DNA of 64,000 bases from Puniceicoccaceae bacterium Marseille-Q1082 (GCA_904424815.1 CAJGBI010000002.1:766206-830205); one strand, 5' to 3'; numbered from the stretch's first letter, positions 17,860 to 26,960 are shown. A program made the numbers and translations. The notes: generated from the sequence alone by a model not told the origin.

Positions 17860-19128
17860 CTAAGCGGCCCTGCGAAAGGCGGCTTTCAGGGCGCGAAGCA
17901 GAAAATACGCCGCGGACGACGCCGCGAACAATGCCGACAACACCGCGAGGGTAAACGCCGGCATCGCCGCGATTTCGAGCGCCTTTTTCAGGCACCCGCC
18001 ATCTTCCGGAACCTCCAAAAACCGCGACAGATTTTCCCGCTCCAATTCCGCCGCAATTTCGTCCAAAAGCCGCGGATACCACGCAGGAACGCCGGCGGAT
18101 TCGGGCGTTGCGGGCTTTCCCGCGCCCGCGCGGGCTTTCGCGTCCGGCGGGTGCGGAACCACTATTACCTTCACCTTTTGCGCCGGAGCGAGGCGGCAAA
18201 TTGTGAAAATTTCCTCAATGGCGATGTCCCCCACCGGAAAGCATCCCACGGTTCCGCTGCGCCCGTGTATCATTATGTCGCCCCCGAGCTTTCCGAGATC
18301 CCTCCCGTCGGATTTCGCCATTTTTTTATCGAAACCGTTCGGATAATTCAGGCGCATTGAGAGGTGGAATTTGCTGTTCGGATTGTAGCTTTCTATTTCG
18401 TAGACGCCTTCCGGCATTTGCCTGTCGAATTCCCTGAGCTTCGGCCCGGGCTTTCCGCTGAACCCCGTAAACTTGTATGAATATATCAGATACGGGCCGG
18501 AATCCCCATAGCCGACCAGGTTGAGCCGCCTTGCCGACTTGTCCGCCAATATTGCGACTTTCTCCGGAAAAATATTCGCCGCGGAAAAGGCGAAATTGGC
18601 GAGAACCTGATCCTTTAAGCCCTCCGCGACCTCGTCGCTCCCGCGGGGAAAGAGCTGCGCCCGCGCAAAATCCCTGACGTATTTTGCCGGTTCAAAATTA
18701 AAAGCGGCTCCCAGCGCGAAGCATAGGGCGAACGCAAAGGAAAACGCCTTCACCGACTTCTCAAACGGCGCGCCCTTCATGAAGAGCAGCGCCGGCGCGG
18801 AATACAAAACGGCGCGGAAAACATATAAGATAAAAAATTCCCCGCTAAAAAAGCACGCAATCCACGCCGCAAGCGCGGCGAGAACCATGCAAAAATATCT
18901 TTTGGAGCGCGGCTGTACTGCCAGCATGGCGAGCGCCGACAAATCGAGCGCGCGGAAAAACGCCTCGCATGGCGTCGGGAGCCTGAAAGCGAGGGCGCAC
19001 TGCCGAAAATCTCCGAACAACTCAAAAAAGCGCCCGCGCGCAAAAAAACCTTCGGAATACGCCCAGCCGACTATAAGCGCGGCGATTAAGGGCAGGGCGA
19101 CGGCGTTTATGGCGAGAAATTTTTTCAT
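17860..19128 (-). CDS. Membrane-anchored L,D-transpeptidase (YkuD domain)
   Basis: 422 residues from the start at 19128, which has GGAG just upstream and begins with a membrane helix; the frame is open 105 bases further upstream. The N-terminal 150 residues hold three to four hydrophobic segments. A YkuD-type catalytic domain follows at about 185-330, with MPEGVYEIESYNP and the active-site signature MIHGRSGTVGCFPVGD (His and nucleophile Cys). A last transmembrane helix is near 395-415. Most YkuD enzymes are single-pass or soluble, so the polytopic N-terminus is unusual. The role would be peptidoglycan cross-linking or modification. Confidence 0.78.
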   Translation of the reverse strand: MKKFLAINAVALPLIAALIVGWAYSEGFFARGRFFELFGDFRQCALAFRLPTPCEAFFRALDLSALAMLAVQPRSKRYFCMVLAALAAWIACFFSGEFFILYVFRAVLYSAPALLFMKGAPFEKSVKAFSFAFALCFALGAAFNFEPAKYVRDFARAQLFPRGSDEVAEGLKDQVLANFAFSAANIFPEKVAILADKSARRLNLVGYGDSGPYLIYSYKFTGFSGKPGPKLREFDRQMPEGVYEIESYNPNSKFHLSMRLNYPNGFDKKMAKSDGRDLGKLGGDIMIHGRSGTVGCFPVGDIAIEEIFTICRLAPAQKVKVIVVPHPPDAKARAGAGKPATPESAGVPAWYPRLLDEIAAELERENLSRFLEVPEDGGCLKKALEIAAMPAFTLAVLSALFAASSAAYFLLRALKAAFRRAA

Positions 19129-19339
19129 CGCTCCGCGTTTAAATTTTTCCCGCGGCAAAATCAATTCCGCTTTTTTGAAAAGCGCAAAAAAATCGGCGGG
19201 GGAAAAATCGGGCAGTATATTCCGAAAAATCAAGGGCTTTTTACGCGGAATTTTTCGCGTTTTCAGAAGCGCGGAAAAGGCGCGCCCCTGGCGGCGCGCC
19301 GCAAATTTTCGGTTTGGCGCCGTCCGCCGAAAGGCGGAG

Positions 19340-20518
19340 TCAGTCGCTCAGCGCCGCCTCTATGCCGCGGATTTCGGCGAGCCCCTTCATGCGCCCGATG
19401 TACGAATAGCCCGGGTTCGCCGTCGGGGGCTTTTGGAGGTCGTCCGCCATGTCGCGGCCGTGGTCGGGGCGGAACACGATTCTCCCGCCGCCGCGCCCGA
19501 GCCGTTCGTCCTGGAGTTCCATCAGCTTGCGCACGACCTTCACCATAGGGACCCTTCCCTCCAAATGCCCTGCTTCGTAAAAGCTGCCGTCCGGATTCAC
19601 CTGCGTGCTGCGCAGGTGCGCTATGTGCACGCGCTCGCGCAGGGCGTCGAGCATGGCGGGGATGTCGTTGTGGAGTCCCGCGCTGAGGGAGCCCGTACAG
19701 AAGCATATTGTATTCGACGGGCTCGGGTTTGCCGCGAAAATTTCCTCGAAATCCGACAGGCGCGAGGCTATGCGCGGCAGCCCGAGCACGTCGAACGGCG
19801 GGTCGTCGGGGTGGATTGCGAGAATGCTTCCGCACTCCTCCGCCACCGGCAGGACTTCGTCCAAAAACATTTTCAGGCGCGACTTCAATTCGGCGGCGCC
19901 TATTCCGTCGTACCTCTCGAGCATCTTCCGCACATCGCCGATTTCAAGCCCCATTTTGCAGCCCGGGAACACGTCGATTATCGACCTCTCGAAAGCCCTG
20001 CGCCCGTCGCCGTCCAGCGCGCTGAAAAACTTTTCCGCCGCCTCGAGCTGCGCCTGGGAATAGTTTTTCTCCGCGCCGGCGCGCTTCAAAACGAATATCT
20101 CGAACGCCGCGAACTGCACGGGGTCGAAGCGCAGGCAGCGCGAGCCGTCGGGCAGGCGGTAGTGGAGATCCGTGCGTATCCAGTCGAGCACGGGCATAAA
20201 ATTGTATATGATTTTTTTTATGCCGCATTCGGCGAGGTTCCGTATGGTGGCCTTGTAGTTTTCAATGTGCCTCTCGAAGTCCCCCGAGCGCAGCTTTACG
20301 TCCTCCGATACGGGGACGGACTCCACAGTGTCCCACTCCAAGCCGTATTCGGCGACTTTGTCGCGCCGCGCGCGAATTTCCTCCGCGCTCCATACCTCCC
20401 CGTAGGGAATGTGGTGGAGCGAGGTGAACACGCTCTCGGCGCCGCTTTGGGCGATAAACTCGAGCGGAACCTCGTCGCCGTCGCCGTACCATCTGAATCC
20501 GGGTTTTAAAGCCTGCAT
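19340..20518 (-). CDS. uxuA: Mannonate dehydratase
   Basis: Dehydrates D-mannonate to 2-keto-3-deoxygluconate (KDG). The 392-residue length is typical. Family strings are FRWYGDGDEVPLEFI, SLHHIPYGEVW, LAIHPDDPPF, FCTGSL and FRPDHGRDM, which carry the metal-binding His, Cys and Asp. It is the last gene of the minus-strand glucuronate cluster, 15 bases after the SDR gene. Confidence 0.95.
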   Translation of the reverse strand: MQALKPGFRWYGDGDEVPLEFIAQSGAESVFTSLHHIPYGEVWSAEEIRARRDKVAEYGLEWDTVESVPVSEDVKLRSGDFERHIENYKATIRNLAECGIKKIIYNFMPVLDWIRTDLHYRLPDGSRCLRFDPVQFAAFEIFVLKRAGAEKNYSQAQLEAAEKFFSALDGDGRRAFERSIIDVFPGCKMGLEIGDVRKMLERYDGIGAAELKSRLKMFLDEVLPVAEECGSILAIHPDDPPFDVLGLPRIASRLSDFEEIFAANPSPSNTICFCTGSLSAGLHNDIPAMLDALRERVHIAHLRSTQVNPDGSFYEAGHLEGRVPMVKVVRKLMELQDERLGRGGGRIVFRPDHGRDMADDLQKPPTANPGYSYIGRMKGLAEIRGIEAALSD

Positions 20519-20533
20519 TTTAAGCCTTTCGCG

Positions 20534-21349
20534 CTAAACCCCCGAGAAGCACGAGAACCCGCCGTCTATCGGCAGCACCGTTCCCGTAATGAACTTTGCG
20601 GCGTCGGAGCACAGAAAGCGGACCGCCCCGAACACCTCTTCGGGCTCCCCGAATCTGCCGAAAGGCGTCTTGCGGACGATGTCCTTCCCGCGGGAGGTCA
20701 GAGAGCCGTCGGGATTCGTCAGCAGCGACCTGTTCTGCGAGCTTATGAAAAATCCGGGGGCGACCGCGTTTACGCGCACGCCTTCCCCGATTTTTTTTGC
20801 GAACTCGACGGCGAGCCACTTGGTGAGGTTGTCGACGCCCGCCTTGGCGTTGGAGTACCCGAGCACGCGGGTGACCGCCGACTGCGCCGTCATAGACGAA
20901 AAGTTGACGACCGCCCCCGCCTTCGTCTTTTCAAAATGCCTGCAAAAGGACAGAGTGGGAATGAGCGTCCCGCCGAGGTTGAGGTTGAGGACTTCCGCCC
21001 ACTGCGCGGGGTCGATGTCGAAAACCGTCTTGTCCGGCGGGACGACCGCGCCTGGCAGGTTGCCGCCCGCGCCGTTCACGAGGGCGTCCACCGTTCCCCA
21101 CCTTTCGAGAATTTCGTCGCGCGCGCGGCCGCACGATTCTCCGTCGAGAACGTCGCACTTTATGGCCATGCCCTCGAAACCGTTTTCGCGGCAGTATTCG
21201 CGCGCCTCGGCGAGCCTCTCTTCGCTGCGCCCCAAGAACGCGACGCGCGCCCCGCATGAGGCGAGATACCGCGCGGTTCCGCCGGCGAGGACGCCCGTTG
21301 CGCCCGTGACGGCTATAACCTTTTTCTCAATGTCGAACAAGTCTTTCAT
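20534..21349 (-). CDS. SDR oxidoreductase, probable fructuronate reductase
   Basis: 271-residue classical short-chain dehydrogenase. The cofactor motif TGATGVLAGG, NGAGGN, the catalytic Ser in NFSSMTAQ, and the Tyr/Lys pair YSNAKAG are present. SDR-type D-mannonate oxidoreductases replace the longer UxuB of E. coli in Bacteroidetes and other gut bacteria. Placement directly before uxuA, with uxaC in the same cluster and no other candidate reductase of the right kind, supports the fructuronate to mannonate step. The assignment is from family plus context. Confidence 0.8.
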   Translation of the reverse strand: MKDLFDIEKKVIAVTGATGVLAGGTARYLASCGARVAFLGRSEERLAEAREYCRENGFEGMAIKCDVLDGESCGRARDEILERWGTVDALVNGAGGNLPGAVVPPDKTVFDIDPAQWAEVLNLNLGGTLIPTLSFCRHFEKTKAGAVVNFSSMTAQSAVTRVLGYSNAKAGVDNLTKWLAVEFAKKIGEGVRVNAVAPGFFISSQNRSLLTNPDGSLTSRGKDIVRKTPFGRFGEPEEVFGAVRFLCSDAAKFITGTVLPIDGGFSCFSGV

Positions 21350-21481
21350 AAAAACCTCAAAAAATTTAGCCTGGTTTGCCTTTGCAAGGCAGACGCGGGC
21401 GGTGCGCCCGAAAAGCGCGCCGCGGCGCGGGCGGCAAAATCCCGAGCGCCGCGGCCGGAACGAATCCTGCGCCCTGTCAGC

Positions 21482-23200
21482 CTAAGCGCCGCCGCCTTTG
21501 CGGGCGCGCAAAAAGCAGGAGGCCGCCACCGCGAGCGCGAACGCCGCCAAAATCGCCGGCCCCCACATCCCGAGCTTGTTCCAGAGCACCCAGAGGCTCG
21601 CGGTTAGGCTGGCTATTACCGAACAGAACATCAGGACATTCCACAAGACGCGCTTTCCGCCCTTCGGAACTTCCGGGCCGAGAATTTTGCGGCTGTTCAT
21701 AATCAGCATGAACGCGCAGTACGCCACGGGGAGGAATATCATCGCTATGACGCCCGCATGGATTACTATCCACATCTTCGCGCCCTTGAAGAACACCGAA
21801 GCTATCGCGCTGACGGCAATTAGCGCGGAGCCAGCAACCTGCCACTTCGGAGCGCCGCGCTTGCCGAGAATTTCCGAGAAGCAAAGCCCGCAAATTAGCA
21901 TGTTCATGAGCACCGCGTTTATGGCCATGCCTATGACGCCGAAGCCGAACACGTATCTGGCGACGTCGTCGCCGACGAGCGGCGCGAGCGTCTCGGAGAG
22001 GTTTGAGGCGTCGCGCTTGACGAGCATGGCGGCCATGTCGCGCTCGGGGCGCGGCAGGGCGTTGCGGGCGGCGTCCTTCTGCGCGGCGTCGAGGGCGGCG
22101 AATTTTTGCGCGCCCATGTCGAAAGATATGCGTTTGTCGAGCAGCGCGATATATTCCGGTATGAGGTTTTCAGCGGGTTTTTCGCCCTTGGAAACGAGGG
22201 CTCCGCCCGCGACCGTAGAATCCGCCAGGCCCTGCGCGGGAGCCGCGTGGAACTGCGACGCCGAGGCTATTACTATGCAGGAAGTCGCTATCAGAAACGG
22301 TATGAAAAGCCCCGTCGCCAAATCGAAGATGGCGAGCTCCCTGAAATCTTTGTTCCACCCCTTTTTGAGCATGGAGTACGGGAAGAGGAAAGTCATGTTT
22401 ATGCCCACCGCCATCGCCGCCGCGGAAATCACGACGTCGCGCTGCTGCGAGACTATCATATCCGACCAGAATTTCGCGCCTTCCGGCCCGAGCTTTTTTA
22501 TGTACTCCATGAAGTCCGCGGACGGCTCGGAGAGGACGGAGAAGTTCGGGACAAATCCCGCCATGACCGCCGACCAGTCTATTTTCCCCGAAACCGTAAG
22601 GCTCGCCACAACCCCGAAGAAGCAGACGACTATCGCTGCCACCGAGAGCTTTATTATGCGCTCGAAAAATTTGAGCCCGCCGCCGCCCTGCGCGTACATC
22701 CAGACCATGAACATCGCCAGCAGGTAAAAACCGGCGGTTATCGCGGCCTCCAAGCCGAGGCCTACGCTCGAGGGCTTCATCTGCGCTAGGTTCTGGGTTA
22801 TCCCTGCCACGCCGAGCGCAAACTGCGGCATTGCGAACACGAAGCATGCTATCATCGAGCACAGCGCCCACCCGTAGCCGAGTATGGGCGATATGCGCGC
22901 GTTTATTTCGTCCATCGGGCGGTCGTTGACGGAAAGAGTCACGTACGAAATCGCGGCGAGCATCACGATGCCCAAAATCATCGCAAGCGGCTGCAGCCAC
23001 ATAAATCCCACGCCGCCGAGCACGCCGAGGTAAAGCGCCGACGCGAGCGAGCCCCCGCCGAGGGTCGTCGCGCTCTGGAGCCACCCGGGGCCGGAGAATT
23101 TTGCGAAAGTTTTGAGGGTGGCCCAGCCGCCCTTTTGGCGGGCCTCCACCAGCTGCCTGCGCTGGGCCTCGAGTTTTGGATTGCCGATTATTTCTCCCAT
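21482..23200 (-). CDS. Nramp-fold transporter without metal-binding motifs
   Basis: 572-residue polytopic membrane protein; the start at 23200 overlaps the upstream gene by 13 bases. The first helix, GPGWLQSATTLGGGSLASALYLG, aligns with Nramp helix 1, but the metal-ligating DPGN is replaced by GGGS. The helix-6 MPH motif is replaced by NMT in GINMTFLFPYSML. A large soluble insertion (about residues 320-430) separates two later helices. It lies inside the glucuronate operon, which has no other transporter. The fold assignment is fairly sure; the substrate is unknown, with a sugar acid as the contextual guess and a divalent metal unlikely. Confidence 0.75.
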   Translation of the reverse strand: MGEIIGNPKLEAQRRQLVEARQKGGWATLKTFAKFSGPGWLQSATTLGGGSLASALYLGVLGGVGFMWLQPLAMILGIVMLAAISYVTLSVNDRPMDEINARISPILGYGWALCSMIACFVFAMPQFALGVAGITQNLAQMKPSSVGLGLEAAITAGFYLLAMFMVWMYAQGGGGLKFFERIIKLSVAAIVVCFFGVVASLTVSGKIDWSAVMAGFVPNFSVLSEPSADFMEYIKKLGPEGAKFWSDMIVSQQRDVVISAAAMAVGINMTFLFPYSMLKKGWNKDFRELAIFDLATGLFIPFLIATSCIVIASASQFHAAPAQGLADSTVAGGALVSKGEKPAENLIPEYIALLDKRISFDMGAQKFAALDAAQKDAARNALPRPERDMAAMLVKRDASNLSETLAPLVGDDVARYVFGFGVIGMAINAVLMNMLICGLCFSEILGKRGAPKWQVAGSALIAVSAIASVFFKGAKMWIVIHAGVIAMIFLPVAYCAFMLIMNSRKILGPEVPKGGKRVLWNVLMFCSVIASLTASLWVLWNKLGMWGPAILAAFALAVAASCFLRARKGGGA

Positions 23201-24282
23201 ATTGCGTCTGAGTTGAGTTCCGCGCACCGTTGCGCATTCAGTGAAAGCTCCGCCGCGGCAAACGCGTGCGACTGCGGCATCGCGTTTTCCGTGCCGTTTA
23301 AAATGTCGAGTACAAACCTGCCGAAGAACGGAAAGCCCATTCCGAGGCACTGCATCTTCTCCACGCCGTTTTTGTCCGCGACGTAAAGGGTCTGCGGGGG
23401 ATTCCCCTCCTGCGAAAAGTCTATGTATTTGCGGATTTCGATATAGCCGCCGGTTCCGAGTATAAGGGTGCGGCCGTCGCCCCAAACGGGGAGGCCGTCG
23501 GGGGTGAACCAGTCAACGCGGCAGTAGCCCGAAACCCCGTTGGACATCTCGACGCACGCCTCGCCGAAATCCTGGAGCTGCGGGGTGTCGGGATTGTTCA
23601 TATTGGCGACGCGCGCGTATTTTATCTCCGCCTCGTCGCAGCCCGAAAAATACAAAAACTGCTCGAACTGGTGCGAGCCTATGTCGCACAAAATCCCCCC
23701 GTACTCGGCGCGCTCGAAAAACCATGGCGGGCGCGCGGGTTTGGAGAGCCTGTGGGGGGCGGTTATCAGAACCTGCAACACCCTCCCTATGCGGCCGGAC
23801 TTCACGAGCTCCCCCGCCTTTTCGGCGGCTTCGTTGTGGATTCTCTCGGCGTAGTAGGGCATGTATTTCAGCCCCGTCGAGCGGGCGAGTTCGCGCGCGG
23901 ATTCGAGCTGCCCGAGGGTCGTGAACGGCGGCTTGTCCACAAAGAAGTGCTTGCCAGCCTTCAAAGCCGCCTCCCCCACGCCGAACCTGCGCGCGGGGAT
24001 TCCGGCGTTCGCCACGAGCCTTATCGACGGGTCGGATAGGATCTCCCCGAGCGAGCCCGCGGGACGGGCGTTCGGAAACCTGGCGGCAAACGCCGCGACT
24101 TTCGCCGGATCAGGATCCCACACGAGCGCGCACTCGGCGCCCGCGTTTTCGAGGCCCGCTGCCATCGCGTAGATGTGCCCGTGGTCGAGCCCCGCGGCTG
24201 CGAACTTCAATTCGCCCTTCCCGATTACGGCGTTTCTGCCGCCGTCCGGGACGTAGTCGTATCCTGTCGAGTGGCGCGCCAT
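23188..24282 (-). CDS. Gfo/Idh/MocA oxidoreductase, divergent
   Basis: 364 residues. The N-terminal Rossmann strand reads FAAAGLDHGHIYAMAAGLE, where the usual GxGxxG is replaced by GLDHGHIY. The nicotinamide-site EKP motif appears as VDKPPFTT. The C-terminal alpha/beta domain contains GGILCDIGSHQFEQFLYFSG with the family's catalytic-region His. It overlaps its upstream neighbour by one base (TGATG) and the Nramp-like gene by 13 bases. It probably acts on a uronide or oxidised sugar; the reaction is unknown. Confidence 0.8.
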   Translation of the reverse strand: MARHSTGYDYVPDGGRNAVIGKGELKFAAAGLDHGHIYAMAAGLENAGAECALVWDPDPAKVAAFAARFPNARPAGSLGEILSDPSIRLVANAGIPARRFGVGEAALKAGKHFFVDKPPFTTLGQLESARELARSTGLKYMPYYAERIHNEAAEKAGELVKSGRIGRVLQVLITAPHRLSKPARPPWFFERAEYGGILCDIGSHQFEQFLYFSGCDEAEIKYARVANMNNPDTPQLQDFGEACVEMSNGVSGYCRVDWFTPDGLPVWGDGRTLILGTGGYIEIRKYIDFSQEGNPPQTLYVADKNGVEKMQCLGMGFPFFGRFVLDILNGTENAMPQSHAFAAAELSLNAQRCAELNSDAIWEK

Positions 24283-25427
24283 CACCTGAAAGACTTTTGG
24301 AATTCGACAATGAAGTCCGTCTTGGGGTTTTCCCGCAGCTTGGAAGCCGCCGACTTCTTTTCGAGCATCTTTTTGTATTTCGCCCCGTCTATGGGCGAGT
24401 CCGCCTGCGAGTCCGTCCACGCCGAGAGCAGCATGAGGTTTGCGATTTCGAGAGACTTCGCCCCCTCCTCGGCGGAGTATTCGAGCTTTCCCTTGCCCTC
24501 TATCGCGCCCGCGAAATTTTTGAGCACGCCGACGTGCTGCTCGCCCTTGCCCTCGAAAGTCTCGACGATTTCCTCCGACTCCGGAACGCCGAACATGTAT
24601 TTCGTCTCCTCCGTGTACTTTTTGAGGGAGCCGCACTTGTAGCGGGTGATTTTGAGGGAGTCGTTTTCCGCCACGAGAAAGCCCTTGTCGGCGGCTATCG
24701 TCAGGCGGTTGAGGCCGGGGTATTCGCCCGTGGAGGTCGCAAAGGTCGCGTTGGCGCCGTTGGAGAGCTCCATGCGGCAGCACACTTCGTCCTCCACCTC
24801 TATGCTGTGGTACTTGCCGAACTTGCACCACGCGCGGACGCTCTTCGGCATTCCGAACACCCACGCGAATATGTCGATGTTGTGTATCGACTGGTTGAGG
24901 AGCGCGCCTCCGGCCTCGCCCTTCCAGGTTCCGCGCCACGGGCTTGAGGTGAAGTAGATGTCGGGGCGGTACCAGTTGGTCATCGTCCAGTCGACGCGGT
25001 TGATTTCGCCGAGGCTGCCGCTTTCGACGAGCTCCTTTATGCGCGCGTAGAGCGGGGTGGTGCGCTGGTTGAGCATCACCGCGCATAGCCTGCCCGCGCC
25101 CTTGGCCGCCTTGACGAGCCCGCAGGCGTCCTCCGTGCAGAGGGCTACGGGCTTTTCCACGAGCGTGTGGAAGCCCGCTTTCAAGGACTTCTCCCCGAGC
25201 GGGAAATGGGTGAACGACGGAGTGGAGATTATCACAGCGTCCATGCCGCCCTTTGCGAGCATGTCGTCGAAATCCTTGAAGATTTTTACGCCGGGATATT
25301 TAGATTCGTCCACCGGCTTTTGCTCGCAAGCGCATACGAGCTGCGCCCCGGGAATTTTGCCGGCGGACAGATTGTCCGCATGCATCGAGCCTATCGGCCC
25401 GAGCCCCACTATGCCTATTTTCACCAT
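24282..25427 (-). CDS. Gfo/Idh/MocA family oxidoreductase
   Basis: 381 residues with a canonical NAD(P)-binding start, GIVGLGPIGSMHADNL, and EKPVALCTEDAC. The catalytic segment is GGALLNQSIHNIDIFAWVFG, containing the conserved HxxD. The start at 25427 has AAGG seven bases upstream; an ATG eight codons earlier lacks this and would overlap the operator. It is the first gene behind the TCAAACGTTTGA operator, so it is likely controlled by the LacI-type regulator. Family members oxidise sugars, inositols or glycosides; the substrate is not determined. Confidence 0.83.
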   Translation of the reverse strand: MVKIGIVGLGPIGSMHADNLSAGKIPGAQLVCACEQKPVDESKYPGVKIFKDFDDMLAKGGMDAVIISTPSFTHFPLGEKSLKAGFHTLVEKPVALCTEDACGLVKAAKGAGRLCAVMLNQRTTPLYARIKELVESGSLGEINRVDWTMTNWYRPDIYFTSSPWRGTWKGEAGGALLNQSIHNIDIFAWVFGMPKSVRAWCKFGKYHSIEVEDEVCCRMELSNGANATFATSTGEYPGLNRLTIAADKGFLVAENDSLKITRYKCGSLKKYTEETKYMFGVPESEEIVETFEGKGEQHVGVLKNFAGAIEGKGKLEYSAEEGAKSLEIANLMLLSAWTDSQADSPIDGAKYKKMLEKKSAASKLRENPKTDFIVEFQKSFR

Positions 25428-25447
25428 TGCCTTGCCTTTGTTTCCAG

Positions 25448-25459
25448 TCAAACGTTTGA
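25448..25459. promoter_or_regulatory. LacI-family operator, oxidoreductase promoter
   Basis: TCAAACGTTTGA is a perfect 12-bp palindrome 20 bases upstream of the Gfo/Idh/MocA start at 25427. It is identical to the core of the palindrome between uxaC and the lacI-type gene. The CG centre and length fit a LacI-family site. Confidence 0.75.
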
Positions 25460-25509
25460 ATTAATTTCCGCGCCCCGCGCCGGCAAATCCGGCGAAACGC
25501 GCGCCAAAA

Positions 25510-26913
25510 TCAGAAAGCGAAGTACTCCTTCGCGTTCCCGTAAGCCACCGCTTCCACGACGCCCCCGACGAGCCCGAAGTCGCGCGGAAGAATTCCGCGC
25601 ATCATCTGGTCGCCGAGCAGCTGGCAGAGTATGCGCCTGAAATATTCGTGGCGCGGATACGACATGAACGAGCGCGAGTCCGTCAGCATTCCGACGAACC
25701 GCCCCAGAAGGGACATCGAGGACACCGCTTCGAGCTGCCTCTTCATGCCTTCCAGCGAGTCCATGAACCACCACGCGCTGCCGAGCTGCAACTTGCCCGC
25801 CGCCTTCGAGTCCTGGAAGTTGCCGAGCATGGAGGCGATCATTTCGTTGTCCTTGGGGTTTATGTTGTAGAGGATTGTCTTGCCGAGCTTCTCCTGGCTG
25901 TTGAGCTTGTCGAGGTGCCGCGAAAGCGAGAGCGCATAGTTGGATTCCCCCATGGAGTCAAACCCCGCGTCCGGCCCGAGCTTTTCGAACATAGCCGTGT
26001 TGTTGTTGCGCATGGGGCCGATGTGCAGCTGGCGCACCCAGCCTTTGTCGTAGTCCATCGCGGCGCATTCGAGCAGCATCGCCGACTTGAACGCCAGAAT
26101 TTCGTCGGGCGCGATTTCTTCGGAGCTTGATATCGCTTTTTTGAAAGTGTCCTCAACTTCGTAGTAAAACGCGCCCTTGTACCACACCGTGTCCACGCCG
26201 TAGTCGGACACGCGGCAGCCGAGGCTGTGGAAGTAGTCGTGGCGGCGTTTGAGGGCGTTGAGCAAATCCTCGTAGGAGCGTATTTCCATGCCGGCGGCGG
26301 CTTCGAGTTTGTCGAGGTACTCTATGTAATTTTCGTGGCCGTCTATGGCGAATGCCTTGTCGGGGCGGAATGTCGGCAGAACTTTGACGCCGAATCCGCT
26401 CTCGGCGATTTTCCTGTGGTATTCGAGGTCGCTCGTCGGGTCGTCGGTCGTGCAGACGACTTCGACGCGGCTGTCGGACATGCACTTTCTCGCCGTCAGC
26501 CCTCCCGCGAGGACGGCGTTTGCCCTGTCCCACACCTCCTGCGCCGTGTCGCCCGAGAGCAGCAGGTCGTCGATTCCGAAAAACCGCGCCAGCTCCAGGT
26601 GGCACCAGTGGTACATCGGGTTGCCGAGCATCCGCGGCATGGCTTCGGCGAACTTCTGGAATTTTTCCCTGTCGGGGGCGTCTCCGGTGCAGAAGCGTTC
26701 GTCCGCGCCGTCGGAGCGCATTGCCCGCCACTTGTAATGGTCGGCGCCGAGCCACGCCTGGGCGATGTTGTCCCACTTTTTGTCTTCCCAGATTTCCTTG
26801 GGGTCGAGATGGCAGTGAAAGTCTATCAGCGGAAGCTTCTCCGCATAGCCGTGGTAGAGCTCCCGGGAGAAGTCGTTTTCGAGGAGAAAATCGTCGTTTA
26901 TAAATTTTTCCAT
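25510..26913 (-). CDS. uxaC: Glucuronate isomerase
   Basis: Isomerises D-glucuronate to D-fructuronate (and galacturonate to tagaturonate). The 467-residue length is usual. The N-terminus MEKFINDDFLLENDFSRELYH matches the family start, followed by DFHCHLDPKEI with the metal-site His pair and the WLGADHYKWRAMRSDG block. Two earlier in-frame ATGs fall in or beside the operator and lack family similarity. It is divergent from the lacI-type gene and has the 14-bp operator just upstream. Confidence 0.95.
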   Translation of the reverse strand: MEKFINDDFLLENDFSRELYHGYAEKLPLIDFHCHLDPKEIWEDKKWDNIAQAWLGADHYKWRAMRSDGADERFCTGDAPDREKFQKFAEAMPRMLGNPMYHWCHLELARFFGIDDLLLSGDTAQEVWDRANAVLAGGLTARKCMSDSRVEVVCTTDDPTSDLEYHRKIAESGFGVKVLPTFRPDKAFAIDGHENYIEYLDKLEAAAGMEIRSYEDLLNALKRRHDYFHSLGCRVSDYGVDTVWYKGAFYYEVEDTFKKAISSSEEIAPDEILAFKSAMLLECAAMDYDKGWVRQLHIGPMRNNNTAMFEKLGPDAGFDSMGESNYALSLSRHLDKLNSQEKLGKTILYNINPKDNEMIASMLGNFQDSKAAGKLQLGSAWWFMDSLEGMKRQLEAVSSMSLLGRFVGMLTDSRSFMSYPRHEYFRRILCQLLGDQMMRGILPRDFGLVGGVVEAVAYGNAKEYFAF

Positions 26914-26926
26914 TGACGAAAACATG

Positions 26927-26940
26927 CTCAAACGTTTGAG
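26927..26940. promoter_or_regulatory. LacI-family operator between uxaC and regulator
   Basis: CTCAAACGTTTGAG, a perfect 14-bp palindrome, is centred between the divergent uxaC start (26913) and the regulator start (26961). It should give repression of uxaC and autoregulation of the regulator, with release by a pathway intermediate. Confidence 0.82.
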
Positions 26941-26960
26941 TATGGTCAAGCATTTTTATC

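Noticed and set aside
21482-23200. Annotating the Nramp-like protein as manganese transporter MntH
   Set aside because: Both metal-binding motifs (DPGN and MPH) are replaced, and the context is sugar-acid catabolism.
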